A DNA stretch of 64,000 bases from Taeniopygia guttata (lineage: Eukaryota; Chordata; Aves; Passeriformes; Estrildidae): NCBI RefSeq assembly GCF_048771995.1, contig NC_133026.1, positions 100,719,001-100,783,000 of the forward strand, in the 5' to 3' direction. The notes beneath the pieces were generated by a model. The model saw only the letters and a program-made list of their open reading frames with translations. It searched no databases and was not told the DNA's origin. The number at the start of each line of letters is the position of its first letter. Positions within the stretch are counted from its first letter, which is position 1. The position numbers and the translations under genes are program-made. Of the stretch, positions 1 to 12,200 are shown one piece after another.

Positions 1-2040
1 GGCACAGAGTTTGTGTTCAAAGGTAGAGTTGCTTGGTACAATGGGGAGGGAGGTAGTTATGGACCAGAGCAGTTTGCTCATAATTATCTGGCTGCTGATG
101 ATTTCATTCTGTGATTGTCAGGAGTTCATTATTACTTGGGAAGTTTGCCGGCATTGTGTGAATGCCCAGCCAAACTATACAGCTGCATGGCATTTCACAC
201 CGCTGAAGCAATAGTCATTTGAGGCAGAGGTCTTTAAGTACACAAGAAAATAAGAATTCACATTACTTAGTGATCTTGAAGTCCAGTGGCCAGACGTCAA
301 GCCTCTAAGAGAAGTGGTTAGATCTGTGTCCTAGGGCTCCTTTAGTAGAGAGAAAAAAGCATCTTCAGAAGGCATTTCAGATCTGAAGTGGTATAAATAA
401 TTTTCTGTGGAAGACAGATGCAGCAGCATGCATCTTTTCATGTGCTCCCAAGGGGCCCTCAAGCAAGTAAGGGTGTCCCTAAAGACAGCTCTGATTAAAG
501 ATGCTAGAGCAAAGACAAAATGTATCCAACCCAAACCCATTGGGTACTTTGGAAAGCAGCTCTCGTTGACACCACCCATGGCTGAGAAGCTTTCCTGTGC
601 AAACAGTCCCATGGCACCCTGCTTAAAAAGAGCTCAGGGGTCTGAACCACTCACACAAACAAACATCTCCAAAACACAACATTCCGCCACAGCACCAGCC
701 CCAGTGGAGCCTCTGGTAGCCTCAAGCCCTCTGTAGGCTTTTCTCTTTATTTCAGTTACCACATTAGAAGCATAAAGCGTCTTGCATGGGTCTAATTTAG
801 AAAAGCGTCCAACTAGAAGAAATAATCTATTTATCTGAGATTTTTGTAGGAGATGGGAGATACCCTTGCCTGTCAGAACTTTGGCTCTTTCGAGCTGCAT
901 GTGCAGCATGTCCCATATCAGGTCCTGGTATGAAATCCAGTTTCTGCTTGGATTTCTGGTTTATGTTGTGCCAACATACCTTACAGATCAAGGTCACTAA
1001 TTTGGCTTAGGTAAAACTTTTAGGTTCAGTTTCTATAAATTACCTTTTACCCCAGCTGGAGTAAATAATGTGACATGTAGAGTCATTGAGTCAAATAGCT
1101 GTTTATAAAAGCTCAGGAAAAGCTCACAACGAATCTTAGTATAAAAATTATGCGCAAGAGAATTTGGGATTTTGGTATGTTGGGAGGCAGGAGGGATGGT
1201 TATTTTCTTCCGTTTTGGTCAGCACTAATCCATTCAGATCCACTTTTCTTGATATACAGTGTCAAAAACACACCAGGAAAAATCTCTATTCAGCTTCTGC
1301 AGGCTCATTCATTTTGGCTTTTCTCAACTTTTTTGACTTGGCTGGAAAATGAAACTCTATATGCCTTAAACTCCTTAGAAATACAAGCAGGTTAGAACTA
1401 AAGAAGCTGCAGCAGTTCTATATTTAATACTACAAGCTGCCGCCAATTTTGAGAGATGAGAAAAAAAAACATCTTTCTGCAGGTCATCTATATCTTATAA
1501 TTCATGGAAAAAAGGACAGGTAATATAGGATGATAGTGCAACTGTGATGTTTTACAAATTTCCCAGTGGGAACAAATTATTTTATTAGGTTTATAGGGTA
1601 GCTAGAAAAGATTAAGAAATTATTAAAAATATGTGATAAATGCTCTATTTACAAATTAATACAGACAGTAATAAAACATGAGTAAAGTTTTATTGTTTCC
1701 TCTTTTCCCTATCTCCTTATATAACCAACCAGGCTTTATCTGTGAAGGATTGTCTGGAATTTATGAAAAGCTCTGCTTAATCTCTGGCTGAGATATGTGG
1801 CCATCAGGTTTTCTTCAACTGAGTTGGAGGGGGGTTGTTCTGTGAAAAAAGCAATTTTTGCAAGACAAAGACATAAAATTTTGCTCCTAGATTTGCTGGC
1901 CACACCTGTAATGTGAAAAACTAATTTAAGAATGAACAAGGGGAGACAATTTCAATTTAATAGGTGTGCCCCAACTGGCACGTTGGCTTTGCTTTTGTTT
2001 TTGTCCTTCTGCTAACAACTCCCCTCTTCCTCTCTCACAG
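1..2040 (+). other. APCDD1: Last intron of APCDD1 (partial)
   Basis: This is non-coding sequence leading to the terminal APCDD1 exon. It ends in a pyrimidine-rich tract and a CAG acceptor at 2038-2040. I looked for the preceding large APCDD1 exon and saw no homologous reading frame, so the last intron is longer than 2 kb and continues out of the window. No repeat was recognised here. Confidence 0.7.
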
Positions 2041-2489
2041 TGAATCACATGAAGGTCACTCCCATGGATATAGCCACAGCCTCGCTGCTCAACGTCTTCA
2101 ATGGGAATGAATGTGGAGCACAGGGATCCTGGCAGGTTGGGGTTCAGCAGGACGTCACCCACACAAACGGCTGCATCGCGCTCGGCATCCGCCTACCTCA
2201 CACCGAGTACGAAATCTTCAAGATGGAGCAGGATGCCTGGGGCAGGTACCTGCTGTACAATGGCCAGAGACCGAGTGACGGCTCCAGCCCCGACCGACCC
2301 GAGAAAAGAGCCACTTCCTACCAGATGCCTTTAATTCAGTGTGCCTCATCAGTACCCAGATCTGAAGAGTCACCCGAGGAGAATAAAATCAGGCTGTATA
2401 GCAGCAGGGCACCGGAAAAATATCCCAGCACCCCAGCTCTTGCTTTGTTGTTTATTTGTACTGTGTCATATTGGGATATTCTCAGCTAG
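2041..2489 (+). CDS. APCDD1: APCDD1, terminal coding exon
   Basis: APCDD1 is a membrane glycoprotein that binds WNT and LRP proteins at the cell surface and inhibits canonical WNT signalling. Seen: a clean CAG acceptor just before 2041, two bases finishing a split codon, 148 further codons and a TAG stop at 2487-2489. The translation contains [19 protein letters not shown], then [34 protein letters not shown] and [10 protein letters not shown], which I recognise as the C-terminal part of APCDD1. The last ~20 residues (around [19 protein letters not shown]) are hydrophobic and match the C-terminal membrane segment of the family; the part before it is the extracellular juxtamembrane region. The upstream exons lie outside the window. 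The gene runs tail to tail with VAPA. The GTG at 2040 is not a start; it straddles the splice site. Confidence 0.93.
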
Positions 2490-5247
2490 AAGCGAGAAAA
2501 ACTTATTTTTCATGACTACAAAGCCAGGATTCCTCCAGACTGGGGGTTGTTTTTCTTCAGACAGAAAAGGACATTTATTTTCTTGATGCACTTGAATGCC
2601 TGAGAACTGTTGTTCTTTTCCTTACTTCCCTCTTCCTTCTCAAATCCCGAACGGCACTCGTTTGATGTTTGTGCTTTGAACTTCATCCAGTCTGATCCCT
2701 GGCCTGACACGACTGCACAAAAGTAATTGCACTTTAGGACTGCAGACTTCTGGGGGGAGGGAGGGGGTCTCCTTTTATTTTTTTTTTTTAACTGCTGGGA
2801 TGAACTCTATGATTCTGCTTCAGTCATCTCTGCCGTCTTACTGTTGTGGTACTCTTCTCCCCAATACCTGATTTCTCATCAGAATTTAGCTCTGCGGAAG
2901 GGCTCGGTGTTATGCCAGTACTGTGATAGCAGCTTCCCCCTCTGACTTCACAGCTCTGATGTAGATATGTATATAAGGAGGAAACCCACAAAGATTTATC
3001 TTGCCATTATCTCACACCTCATAATACAGAAAGAATCAGCAAATCAACAGCCCTCTGTTCAAAAATTGCTAAATGGTTGATACCCCTAATTAAAAAAAAA
3101 AATCCAAGTAATTTAAGCTATTTTTACAATCATTAAGTTGTAAAAATAACCAGTGGTTTAGTATTTTCTCATTCAATTAACTTAGCTGTGTAATTGCTTC
3201 GAGGCCTCCCTTTTTATCTAGAGAGTAGTTACAACTAAGCCCCCTCAAAGCCAGCCAGCAGCAGCAATTTTCCTGTCAGATGCACAAAGTGCAGGTAAGC
3301 TGCCAACACAAGGCTGCGGGAAAGACTTCTCTTTCCATATTCCTGAGGCCTTACATACTCCACATGCAGTACTTGGATCAGCTGGGTGAGCAGAGTAAAG
3401 CAAACGGGATCTTATGTGTTCTGCAGCCCTATTTAGCAGCATCTTTTTAGTCATGTGAGCTTGTGTAAGAGCAGGGAAAAGGGTTACAGCAGCAAGCACA
3501 TCGTGGTCCCTGGCAGAGCAAGAGGGTAGCTGGAAACATACCCTCAGATGGAGGAACACCGGCCCAGTCTTACAGAGGGAGGAGCAAGAGATGCACTAAT
3601 GCAACCACATCCTTCCTTTTCTCCTTGCTTGGTTTGGGGAGACACTTCTGGGAAGGTGGATAGACACAGCCCTCAAAGAGCATTTGTCAACTAGAGCCTG
3701 CCCTGGAAACTCTCAGGTTTCCCTCAGTGGTGAATGCATCCTTTTGTGTACTGATGCAAATCAGAGCAGACTCTTGAAGCAGTAGGGGAGATGTTTAAGG
3801 CCAGCAAGGAGTTAGAAGTTCATAGATGAGCCATGCTCCCCTGCTTTAAAGGGGAGTGATCTGAGGGCATAGCTTAATCTTGTGTTTGGGCTGTGGCTTT
3901 TACTGATGTACACATTTTGTCTCACAGGAGGAGCAGGAACATCTATAAGAAACATAAGGAGAAAAGTTGTGGCGTTTCTTCACAGCATAAGCAGCTGCTA
4001 GCTGCCCAGCCCAGTACTGTGTCAGAAAAAAAAATCTTTAATGTTTTCTTTTCAGTATCCTAGAAAAAGTATGTTTTGAATGAAAATCTTTCAACTTTAC
4101 ATAGTGAGTCTTCATACTGTCTACTATAGCAAAAGCATTCCTTGAAACATGTATGTGAATTTCCTCACAGTTGAAACAGAGGAACAGACTTCACCTAGTT
4201 TTGAGACAGCAGGAAGACAGAGGGAAGGAGCAGTATCATAGATAGATGCTCTGCTGAGTCAGACCACATCTTTCATATTTTTTTCTCAGACAAATGAAAA
4301 GTCAGAGAAAACTGTTACTTAAGAGTCAGGAATGGAGCTCAGGTTGGCTCAGTAGTCACCAGAGAAAGTGTTTATCCATCCATCTGATGTCAGATCCTCC
4401 TTCAGCCTGTTGGAAGGATCTGAAAGCCAACTCACTGCAGTGAATTGAGCCCTATGAAAAACAGCTGTTCTGATCAGCGTTTCTTGACGGTTTTTTGCTC
4501 CAGGCAGTCAAATCTACTTGAAGAGCCAGCTCTGGAACAGTTGGTGATGAAGGGCACAGTTTTAACTAGAGGGTCAGGAAGGAGATAGGATGCCTCTGAC
4601 AGAGTAGTTACAAACCAGCATGGAGATTGGTTTTCTCTAGATTGAATTTTGTAGTCAGCAGAGTGATACTAGCATATCTCTAGCTGGGTTACTGAACAGT
4701 TAAAGTCAAACAAGTCCCCTAAGTACCTGCTTCATTTCTGACTTCTATTTGAGATCTAGTAGCAGTATACACTAGTTTTTATTAAAAAGTATGGGTACTG
4801 CATGGCATTCCTTATATAACACAAGCTGCTTTTACCACCATCAACCATTCCCATGTGGTCCTATCTCTGAAAAAAATATCCGTGGTTAGAAGCTGTCAGA
4901 CTCTGTCACTTTCCTGTGCAAGTGCCACACACAGCTCAATCCCAGTTGACATCTGCACATGCTTGTGATGCAGGATGAAAGCAAAGACCAAAAGAACTGT
5001 TCCACAGCATGATTTCTATACTCATTGGAGCAATCATCTACAGTTTGTTAGTGCCTTGTGGCTCCTCTCTCAATTGTCTAATGTCAAAAATATTGCAACA
5101 GTTTCAAGAGAAAGATCTGTCTAGTTATAACCTCTAAAAGCACATTCATGTCTCAGCTGTTTTGAATCACAGACATGCAAAGGTCTAGGTTTTCCAAGGT
5201 TTATGGTTAGACTACATGAAAATGTGACTCACTGTACAAATTGTACA

Positions 5248-5253
5248 ATAAAT
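5248..5253 (+). terminator. Candidate poly(A) signal, APCDD1 orientation
   Basis: AATAAA is followed within about ten bases by a run of T and then a TGTT-containing stretch, a reasonable poly(A) site layout. It would imply a ~2.8 kb 3' UTR for APCDD1, longer than I expect for the gene, so it may be a chance match or belong to another transcript. Confidence 0.25.
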
Positions 5254-6436
5254 GCTCTTTTTTCCCCTGTTATTTAAAGACACTTAATAAGGAAGTATTT
5301 TTAAAAAGTCTTCACAATGCATTACATGAAATCTGATGGGGACTTCTGTAGCTTATTTGTAGTGTTGACCAGAAACATAATTTTATGATCTGGGCTCTTA
5401 GCATTTGCTGCACCAGCTTACCTCCACATGCCTGTATATTTTTAATTTTTCTTTTAGCCAATACAAGTCAAGTTGGACAAAGCTGTAAGTCTTCAGAGTG
5501 CATCATTTATGTGCTAGTCTGTATGCTCTGTGAGGCTTCTCCTTGCTTGCAGGCACAGAACAAGGAGCTAAGCTTACCCCCTCTTTTGGTTTCATCACTC
5601 ACTAAATTAACTGCTGCACAGCACCACAGACATATGTGACACAATATATTCCATTCATTTTATTTCTCCAACCTGACCTCATGTGCTGGCAGCCCTGGCT
5701 GCTAAAGAAGTTAAGCTGCGAGTGGGTTAGCAGTGGAAGACCTGCAAGCTGGGTGATTTGTCCCTTGCTGAAATGAAGTTTTTAAAAAAAAAAATTAATC
5801 CATTAATGTTAGTATCTTCAGCTGCAACCAGTGTTGCCAAGACAGGTGAAAGCTTTTCTCTCAGTAGTATCCTACACAAGGATCCACCTGACAGAAGAAA
5901 TGAACCTAAAATTCTTGGGCAAATTGTTTTCAGAGGCTCTATTCAAGAAATAGGACAAAAGGGATCAGAAAAGTCAAAACAAGTGTTCTTACTCTGTTTG
6001 TATACTATTTACATATTGTGCCTGCTGTCCTGGGGTAGAATGTCATTTCTGAGAACAGAAGTCTGTATTTTAGGATATAATGTCAGTCTTGCTTGAGTCG
6101 GAGTGTGCTTGCCTAAAGTGCCGGATTTTAAAAGAAAAAAAATCTTTTTATTTTTGTAAAGTTATAGAAGATATTTTTCTTCTCAACTATGTTCCAGATT
6201 AAACTGCTGGGGAAGTTTAAGCACTTGTTAAACTATTGATTGAAATAAAAAAAAAGCCTAACTGTAAAATTAAGGATTCTTTGCCTCCTCTACATGTTAG
6301 TTTCCTGTTCTGTTGACTCTCTAAGTGTAAAAAAAAAAGTTAGGTGTCTTGGAAAGAAACAGCCAAAATCCTGACTGCTGAATAACTTGTGCACAGAAAA
6401 GCTAATTTTTTACTCCATACACATTTTTTGTTTCAG

Positions 6437-6541
6437 AACACATCTGTCACTAGGAACAGTTCCAATGGATACAGATATGGGATTTGGGGCTCACAACACA
6501 TCTTCAGATTTTCTGAATAAAATCGTGGCTGAAGATGCCCA
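6437..6541 (+). other. Candidate unassigned exon
   Basis: A strong pyrimidine tract ending TTTTTTGTTTCAG precedes 6437, and a consensus donor GTGAGTAA begins at 6542. The enclosed 105 bases are a multiple of three and are open in one frame for 34 codons, containing PMDTDMGFGAHNTSSDFLNK. I do not recognise the peptide. It could be a cassette exon, part of a long non-coding RNA, or a chance pseudo-exon downstream of APCDD1. Confidence 0.25.
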
Positions 6542-7944
6542 GTGAGTAACAAGAGAATGTGGTCAGGACAGCTGTGTCAGGACAAAGGATATGGTTCATG
6601 AAAAACCAAGTGGTTTTCATAAGTGAGATGTAAACAAACAAACTACTACTGCTATTTCATCCCAGTTGCTTTAAGGGCTACAGCCTGGGGTAAGGAGCAG
6701 GGATATTGGAAAGGACACATCTTAAAAAGAAAGAAAAACCTGAAACCATGAAGGGAAAGCAAGACACAGGATAACAGAAGTATCTTTGCTCAGCGCTCTG
6801 CAGTTTCATTCCTGCCTCACACACAGAAAGAGATGAAATGCAGTCTTTGAGCCTTCCACCACCACAATCAAAAGCTTTGGAGTTTACCAGTTCCCGAGTT
6901 TTTCAAAGTGACTCAGGAGATCCCTGAAAGATGAGTTCTGTTTTCAGGAAGTATGCTCAAAATTACAAGGTACTCCAAGTGCAGTAGGCACAGCCTCTGA
7001 AGTGGCCTCCCTTCCTCACAAAGCAGTGAGTATGGAGAAATTCAGACAATCTATTGCAAAATTCTGCAAGAGTCTACTTGGCATAATTTACTCAGTCCTG
7101 ACAGAATGGGGAAGGGCAGGTAACAAAAACCAGCTCCACTCATTCTGGTTCATTCTGTTTCATTAATTTTCCATAATTTTTACTCTTTCTACAAGTATTT
7201 TTGTCCTTTTAGTCTTCTCCTGTAGTGCCATCACTTTGGATTTTATTCATTGCCATTTGCTACCAGCAATAAATAATAATAAGAGACTCCACTTCTGAAT
7301 GGGGCAGAGACAAACACAGTTTTGAGGAATCATACCATGGGTAGCATTAACAGCCAAGGCAGAAGTGCTGTTGGCCTGAGCAATTATTTATCAGCACCCT
7401 CTGCCCATCCATCTTCTTCACAAGTCTGTTCCCGGGTATAGGACCAGTCCATGGGATGGATTCTAGCTAATGTACTAGCAAACCCCGAGGACAGTAATTA
7501 ATTCCTCCATGTCATCCAATAATGGGAACTGCCCATGATCACCACCTTAATGCAGGCAGACATCCTTTCCCATGGGAACCACAGGGCTCCTCGTCTGCTG
7601 CCATTTCCAAGATGCTCTGTTGTAAAATGAGAAAACAAGCCGCACAGGGTAGTGCTGTCTTCATATAAATAAATGAAAAATGCTGGGAGAAAAAAGTTTA
7701 TACTTGGGAATGTTAGGCATTAGATCTCCTAGATTAACACACAGTAAAAATAACAGAATCAGATGTATAGACTTTAATTCAAATGACAGATGCTTGCTGG
7801 ACAGACACATGCATTATTAATTTATTTAAATAACTGCCCAACTACTGAATCCCTTTGCTCTTAGCACCAACCGAAGAACAAAACATAATCAAAATTATGG
7901 GCATCAGTTTTATTAACTACTCAGTATGAGAGCCCACCTGCGTC

Positions 7945-8394
7945 TGCAGTGCTGCATCCAGCACCAGAGCTCTCAGCACGAGAAAGACGGACTTGTTGGA
8001 GCAGGTCCAGGCAAGAGCCATGAAGATGATCAGGGCTGGAGCACTCTTCTTATGAGGAGAGGCTGAGATTTGGCATTATTCACTTCAGAGACGACTCCAG
8101 GGACACTTTAATACTGTGTTTCAATGTCTACCAGAAAGATGGGTACATTTTCTAGCAAGGCCTGCTGCAATAGGTTAAGGGCCAAAGGCTTTAATCTGAA
8201 TGAGGATCGATTTATATTGGATATTAGGAAGAAATTCTTTACTGTGAGAGTGGTGAGGCACTGGAACAGGTTGCCAGAGAAGCTAAGGATACCCCATTCC
8301 TGGAAGTTTTCAAGGCCAGGTTGAATGGGGCTTTGAGCAACCTGGGAGATGATCTTTAAGGTCCCTTCCAACCCAAGCCATTCTAGGATTCTCT
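7945..8394 (+). mobile_element. CR1 LINE, 3' end fragment
   Basis: This is a 5'-truncated CR1 non-LTR retrotransposon. It holds decayed ORF2 C-terminal sequence (GAGCAGGTCCAG, ATGATCAGGGCTGGAGCA, AAGAAATTCTTTACTGTGAG, TGGAACAGGTTGCC), then the 3' UTR motif GGTCCCTTCCAACCCAAGCC and the terminal ATTCTAGGATTCT. Relative to the usual CR1 tail, part of the 3' UTR between CAACCTGG and GATGATCTTTAAGG is deleted. It cannot be active. Confidence 0.92.
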
Positions 8395-8500
8395 AAGGCA
8401 TTTCTGGAAACAATCACGTCTTCCAGCAAACGCTACAAACAATAGTTTCAACACTACAAACAAGAGACACCCAAGCCCCTAGACACTCCGCTGCCTCCTG

Positions 8501-9052
8501 GGATTCGGGAGCGGGGTGAGGAGGAGCGCCCGGGCCGGGCTGTCCGGGATGAGGAGGAGCGCCCGGGCCGGGCTGTCCGGGATTCGGCAGCGGGATAAGG
8601 AGGAGCGCCCGGGCCGGGCTGTCCGGGATTCGGGAGCGGGATTCGGAGGAGCGCCCGGGCCGGGCTGTCCGGGATTCGGGAGCGGGAAGAGGAGGAGCGC
8701 CCGGGCCGGGCTGTCCGGGATTCGGGAGCGGGATAAGGAGGAGCGCCCGTGCCGGGCTGTCCGGGATTCGGGAGCGGGATGAGGAGAAGCGCCCGGGCCG
8801 GGCTGTCCGGGATTCGGGAGCGGGATGAGGAGGAGCGCCCGGGCCGGGCTGTCCGGGATTCGGGAGCGGGAAGAGGAGGAGCGCCCGGGCCGGGCTGTCC
8901 GGGATTCGGGAGCGGGATGGGGAGGATTGCCCGGGCCGGGCTGTCCGGGATTCGGGAGCGGGGCGAGGAGGAGCGCCCGGGCCGGGCTGTCCGGGATTCG
9001 GGAGCGGGAAGAGGAGGAGCGCCCGGGCCGGGCTGTCCGGGATTCGGGCGCG
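8501..9052. repeat. 46-bp GC-rich minisatellite, about 12 units
   Basis: The landmark CTGTCCGG recurs at 8540, 8573, 8619, 8665, 8711, 8757, 8803, 8849, 8895, 8941, 8987 and 9033. The period is 46 bp throughout, except one unit shortened by 13 bp (8540 to 8573). Most units match the consensus closely; differences sit mainly in the AT/AA positions after GAGCGGG. Each unit reads GGG CC GGG CTGTCC GGG ATTC GGG on the + strand, a canonical G-quadruplex motif. Because 46 is not divisible by 3, all frames cycle through the repeat and give proline- or arginine-rich ORFs on both strands (up to 283 codons). I treat these as by-products, not genes. The array starts about 105 bp past the CR1 tail. Confidence 0.95.
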
Positions 9053-9230
9053 GGCCGGGGGCACGGCGCCATCTGGCGGCCGGAGCCTGCGGACACCGGT
9101 TCCCCTCACAGCGTGCCCCCGCCAAAATCCAGCGGGAACACGGCGAGAGAGCGGGCTCCACCCTGCCAATCCACCGGACTCTCTCCGCTTTATCGAGCAA
9201 AAGCAGGGGAAAAAAAAAAAAAAAAAGAAA
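9053..9230. promoter_or_regulatory. CpG-rich flank of the minisatellite with a CTCF-like site
   Basis: Unique GC-rich sequence continues past the array to about 9185. The segment 9068-9079, GCCATCTGGCGG, fits the reverse-complement CTCF core GCCMYCTRSTGG at all but one position. An A-rich run (9209-9227) closes the region. The combination could be an insulator or a small CpG-island promoter; sequence alone does not decide. Confidence 0.4.
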
Positions 9231-12200
9231 ACAGAAAACTTGAATGAATAACAAAGCCAGTTTCTCTACGGAGACCATAGTTTTAGCGCACAGAAAATAA
9301 AGCATCCATCTTTTAAAGCCAATTCACGAGTTTCTCCTGAGGCTCAGACTAACGCTACAATTTCATTCCACATGATGCATGATGCTGTCTCCTCACCAGA
9401 GGGGCGCACCATCCATGGGAGCAGTAGTGATAAAATAAATCAGGAATTGCACTCGGAAAAATGTGAAGATACGCTTTCAAAAGCTAGGAAATGCCAAAGT
9501 GAAGCTTTGCCCTTGCAGCCTTCATTTAAGCTCCCCTTGGATGCCCAGCGCCATTATGATCAGGCAAAACTTTCAGAACCTATGCACTAAACAATTCTCT
9601 TTTTTACACTCTGCAAGGAAATACAGGGGAAATGGTTACATGGTTTAAGCTATACCAATCAGTTCTACATTTATGTGTTTTCCATAGAAGGAAAATACTG
9701 CTACTAAACTGGCAGCCTTGCATTGCCTCAACATATGACCATCTGTCCATATTCAGAATTTGTCTGGGAATGTATATATAGGTAGCAACTGAAAATTGTA
9801 ATGATCTGTACACAGCACATGTGAAAGTACTTTATCCAGGGAATTACTGAAATTTTTTATGAGAAATATCACACACTCAGCTAAAACTAAGAGCTACATA
9901 AATTCTCAAATACACTAAATATGGGGGGGAAATTATAGAATTTTGACATATACACTATAATTCTAAATCTTACATTATTATTGTCTCATCCTGTTATAAA
10001 AGCAAGTGCTTTAGTTTCCATGATCAGGAGATAACTATCCATGTATAGTGACACAGAAGGGAACATACAAGACTTAAGGATCATGAGGCATGAGACCGGG
10101 AGAGATCTCCTGTAAAAAAAAAAAAAAAAAATCTGTATTTAAATTACTTAAATATAAATTTGCTTTTGCATTTACAGCAGAGACCTGTGCACTATACAAA
10201 AGCAGCAGCAATTTCTCCTGGGTGTTGGAAATTCACCTTGTGTGAGCCTTCTCCTGCTTAAGCCTTATGTTTCTCTTTGAAGGTCTCAACACTTGCAGAG
10301 ACTCAGAGTGCACTCCAGAGGGGTTTCAGATGAGATGGCTCCAATTTGGCAAGAAGGAAGGAAGGGTGTTTGCACGCAGGCCACCCTCAAAATCAGCAGT
10401 ACTAAACTCAAAAATCAGGAGCAGCTGAAGGAAGAAAATGGATTAGAGGCAATTGAAGCAATTACAAGTGTACGATATACAATGCAAAGCCCTCTCGAAA
10501 GCCAGTCCTCTGTAACCACTAGCCCACAACACCGCACCCCAGAAAGATTGGTGTTCATGACTCAGATGTAAATATGAACACATACAGACACAAAAAATGG
10601 TTTTGCTAAACCCCCTTGTCATGCCTGCCCAGAGGGCAACTAATGAGCTGGTGTAGCTCATCTAATGTGCTGCGCTGTGTATGCAGAACACCAGAGGATT
10701 CTGGTCACACACTACTGTTCCCTGCTGCTCTCCCTGAGCAGTAGCTAAGGAAATCAAGAGATCCCTTCCATATGTTTCTGGTTTACTTTTGATAAGCTGC
10801 TTCATTTCTAAATGTCTACTTCCACAAACGCAACCTCTACACACCTCACAATGTGGATTTAGAAACCTGCGATTTATACAAAGCTCTATAAGAAGCTTTG
10901 AGCTCTGTTTTGGCTCCTCTGAACAGCAGACTTCTCCAATCTGTTTGCAGTCATTGAACCATTAGTGTTTCTGAAGTGCCCAAGTAGAGCAGTGAGGATG
11001 CATAACATGCAGGATTATACTTTCTTCCAATTTTTAGCATTTTTCAGCCCATTTCTTAGCAGGTTTCTTGGGTAACCCATTCCCTCTCCCTAGTAGATCA
11101 AGCAGTCTCACCTCCACACCCCCTCCATGAGCTTAGTCTGGTGACAGCTCTTGCCCCACTGTTCCTGCCAATCTGCTCCCTTGTAGCCCACTCATCTCTC
11201 ACCGCATTGCTGACAAGAGCAGGGTCACCACCACCAGCTGCCAAGGTGTTTGATCTGTGCCCATGCTCACAGCTTGGCAAGGATGCCAACAGCAGCAAGA
11301 AGAACAGGTATCTTTCCAGCTTGCCACGCAGGCTTGCCCAGGCTGGGAGACTCAATTTAAATGTCTTTCATCCAAGCTCTAATCTTCCTTTAATTGGAGG
11401 TAATTGGTATCTGCAAAACATACACCTATCAAATGTGGCTTGAACTAGATTTCAAATTCACACAGAGAACAGCAACATTAAAATTCTGCAATCACATATA
11501 TCTTGTCTCTTTGTCTCTTTTAAGTCAGATTTTTCCACAAATACGCTGACCTTCTTTTGCCATTGTAACCTGGTTCCTGTGGAGGCAGGATGAAGAGATT
11601 ATTTCACCTAATCAGGAAGGCAATCTGTTCTCATTTTCTTGAAGCTGGGATGTGAAATGAGAGGCCCAAGGGCTAAAGTATTTCAAGGTATTAAGTGCAG
11701 TCGGAAAGCACTGCCATGAAGCTGAAGGCTGCACTGGAAATCTCAGGTTAGACAATCCTGGGCATGAATAAAATGAAAATCCTTCTCCTGGCATTCTCCT
11801 GTTTACAAGGGCAACCACCATGTTTGAGGCTTTACACCCTAAAACTGGAGAGAAAACCCCAAGCCAGGAGAAGGCATAGCAGTTTCCAGCATATGTCTGG
11901 AGAGAAGGCAGCACATACAGACCTTTCTAACAGTCCAGGCATCCTGGGACTACAAAGCCATCATAAAGCCACTTCTGAAGCAGTCCACCTCACATGTGTC
12001 ATGCCCATGTTTTCCTACCATATTCTCATTTTCTTCACTTGACACCAACTATTCCCGGGCTGTGGGACACATATTTCATATTTATCACGTCAACATTTTA
12101 AACTAGCCAGAGGAGATTAAGGCAAGCAGTAAAAGACAGACACTACATAAGCTTCTTCTTCTTCTAAGAACCACTCACTTCATTATCAAAGCTGCACTCT

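Larger units (their letters stand above)
2490..7944. other. APCDD1 3' UTR followed by intergenic DNA
   Basis: The APCDD1 3' UTR must begin at 2490, but its end cannot be fixed. Poly(A)-signal candidates on the + strand are ATTAAA at 3089-3094 and AATAAA at 5248-5253; the second is followed by a T-rich stretch, as expected downstream of a cleavage site. Apart from a possible exon at 6437-6541, listed separately, I saw no gene, RNA gene or repeat in this stretch. Confidence 0.5.

Noticed and set aside
8414-9305. Proline-rich ORFs over the minisatellite as a collagen-like gene
   Set aside because: All frames are open only because the 46-bp unit lacks stops. There is no signal peptide, no Gly-X-Y regularity and no splice or start context.
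11098-11443. Overlapping ORFs of 85-100 codons around a GC-richer patch
   Set aside because: Neither translation resembles a protein, and no flanking splice sites or promoter stand out.
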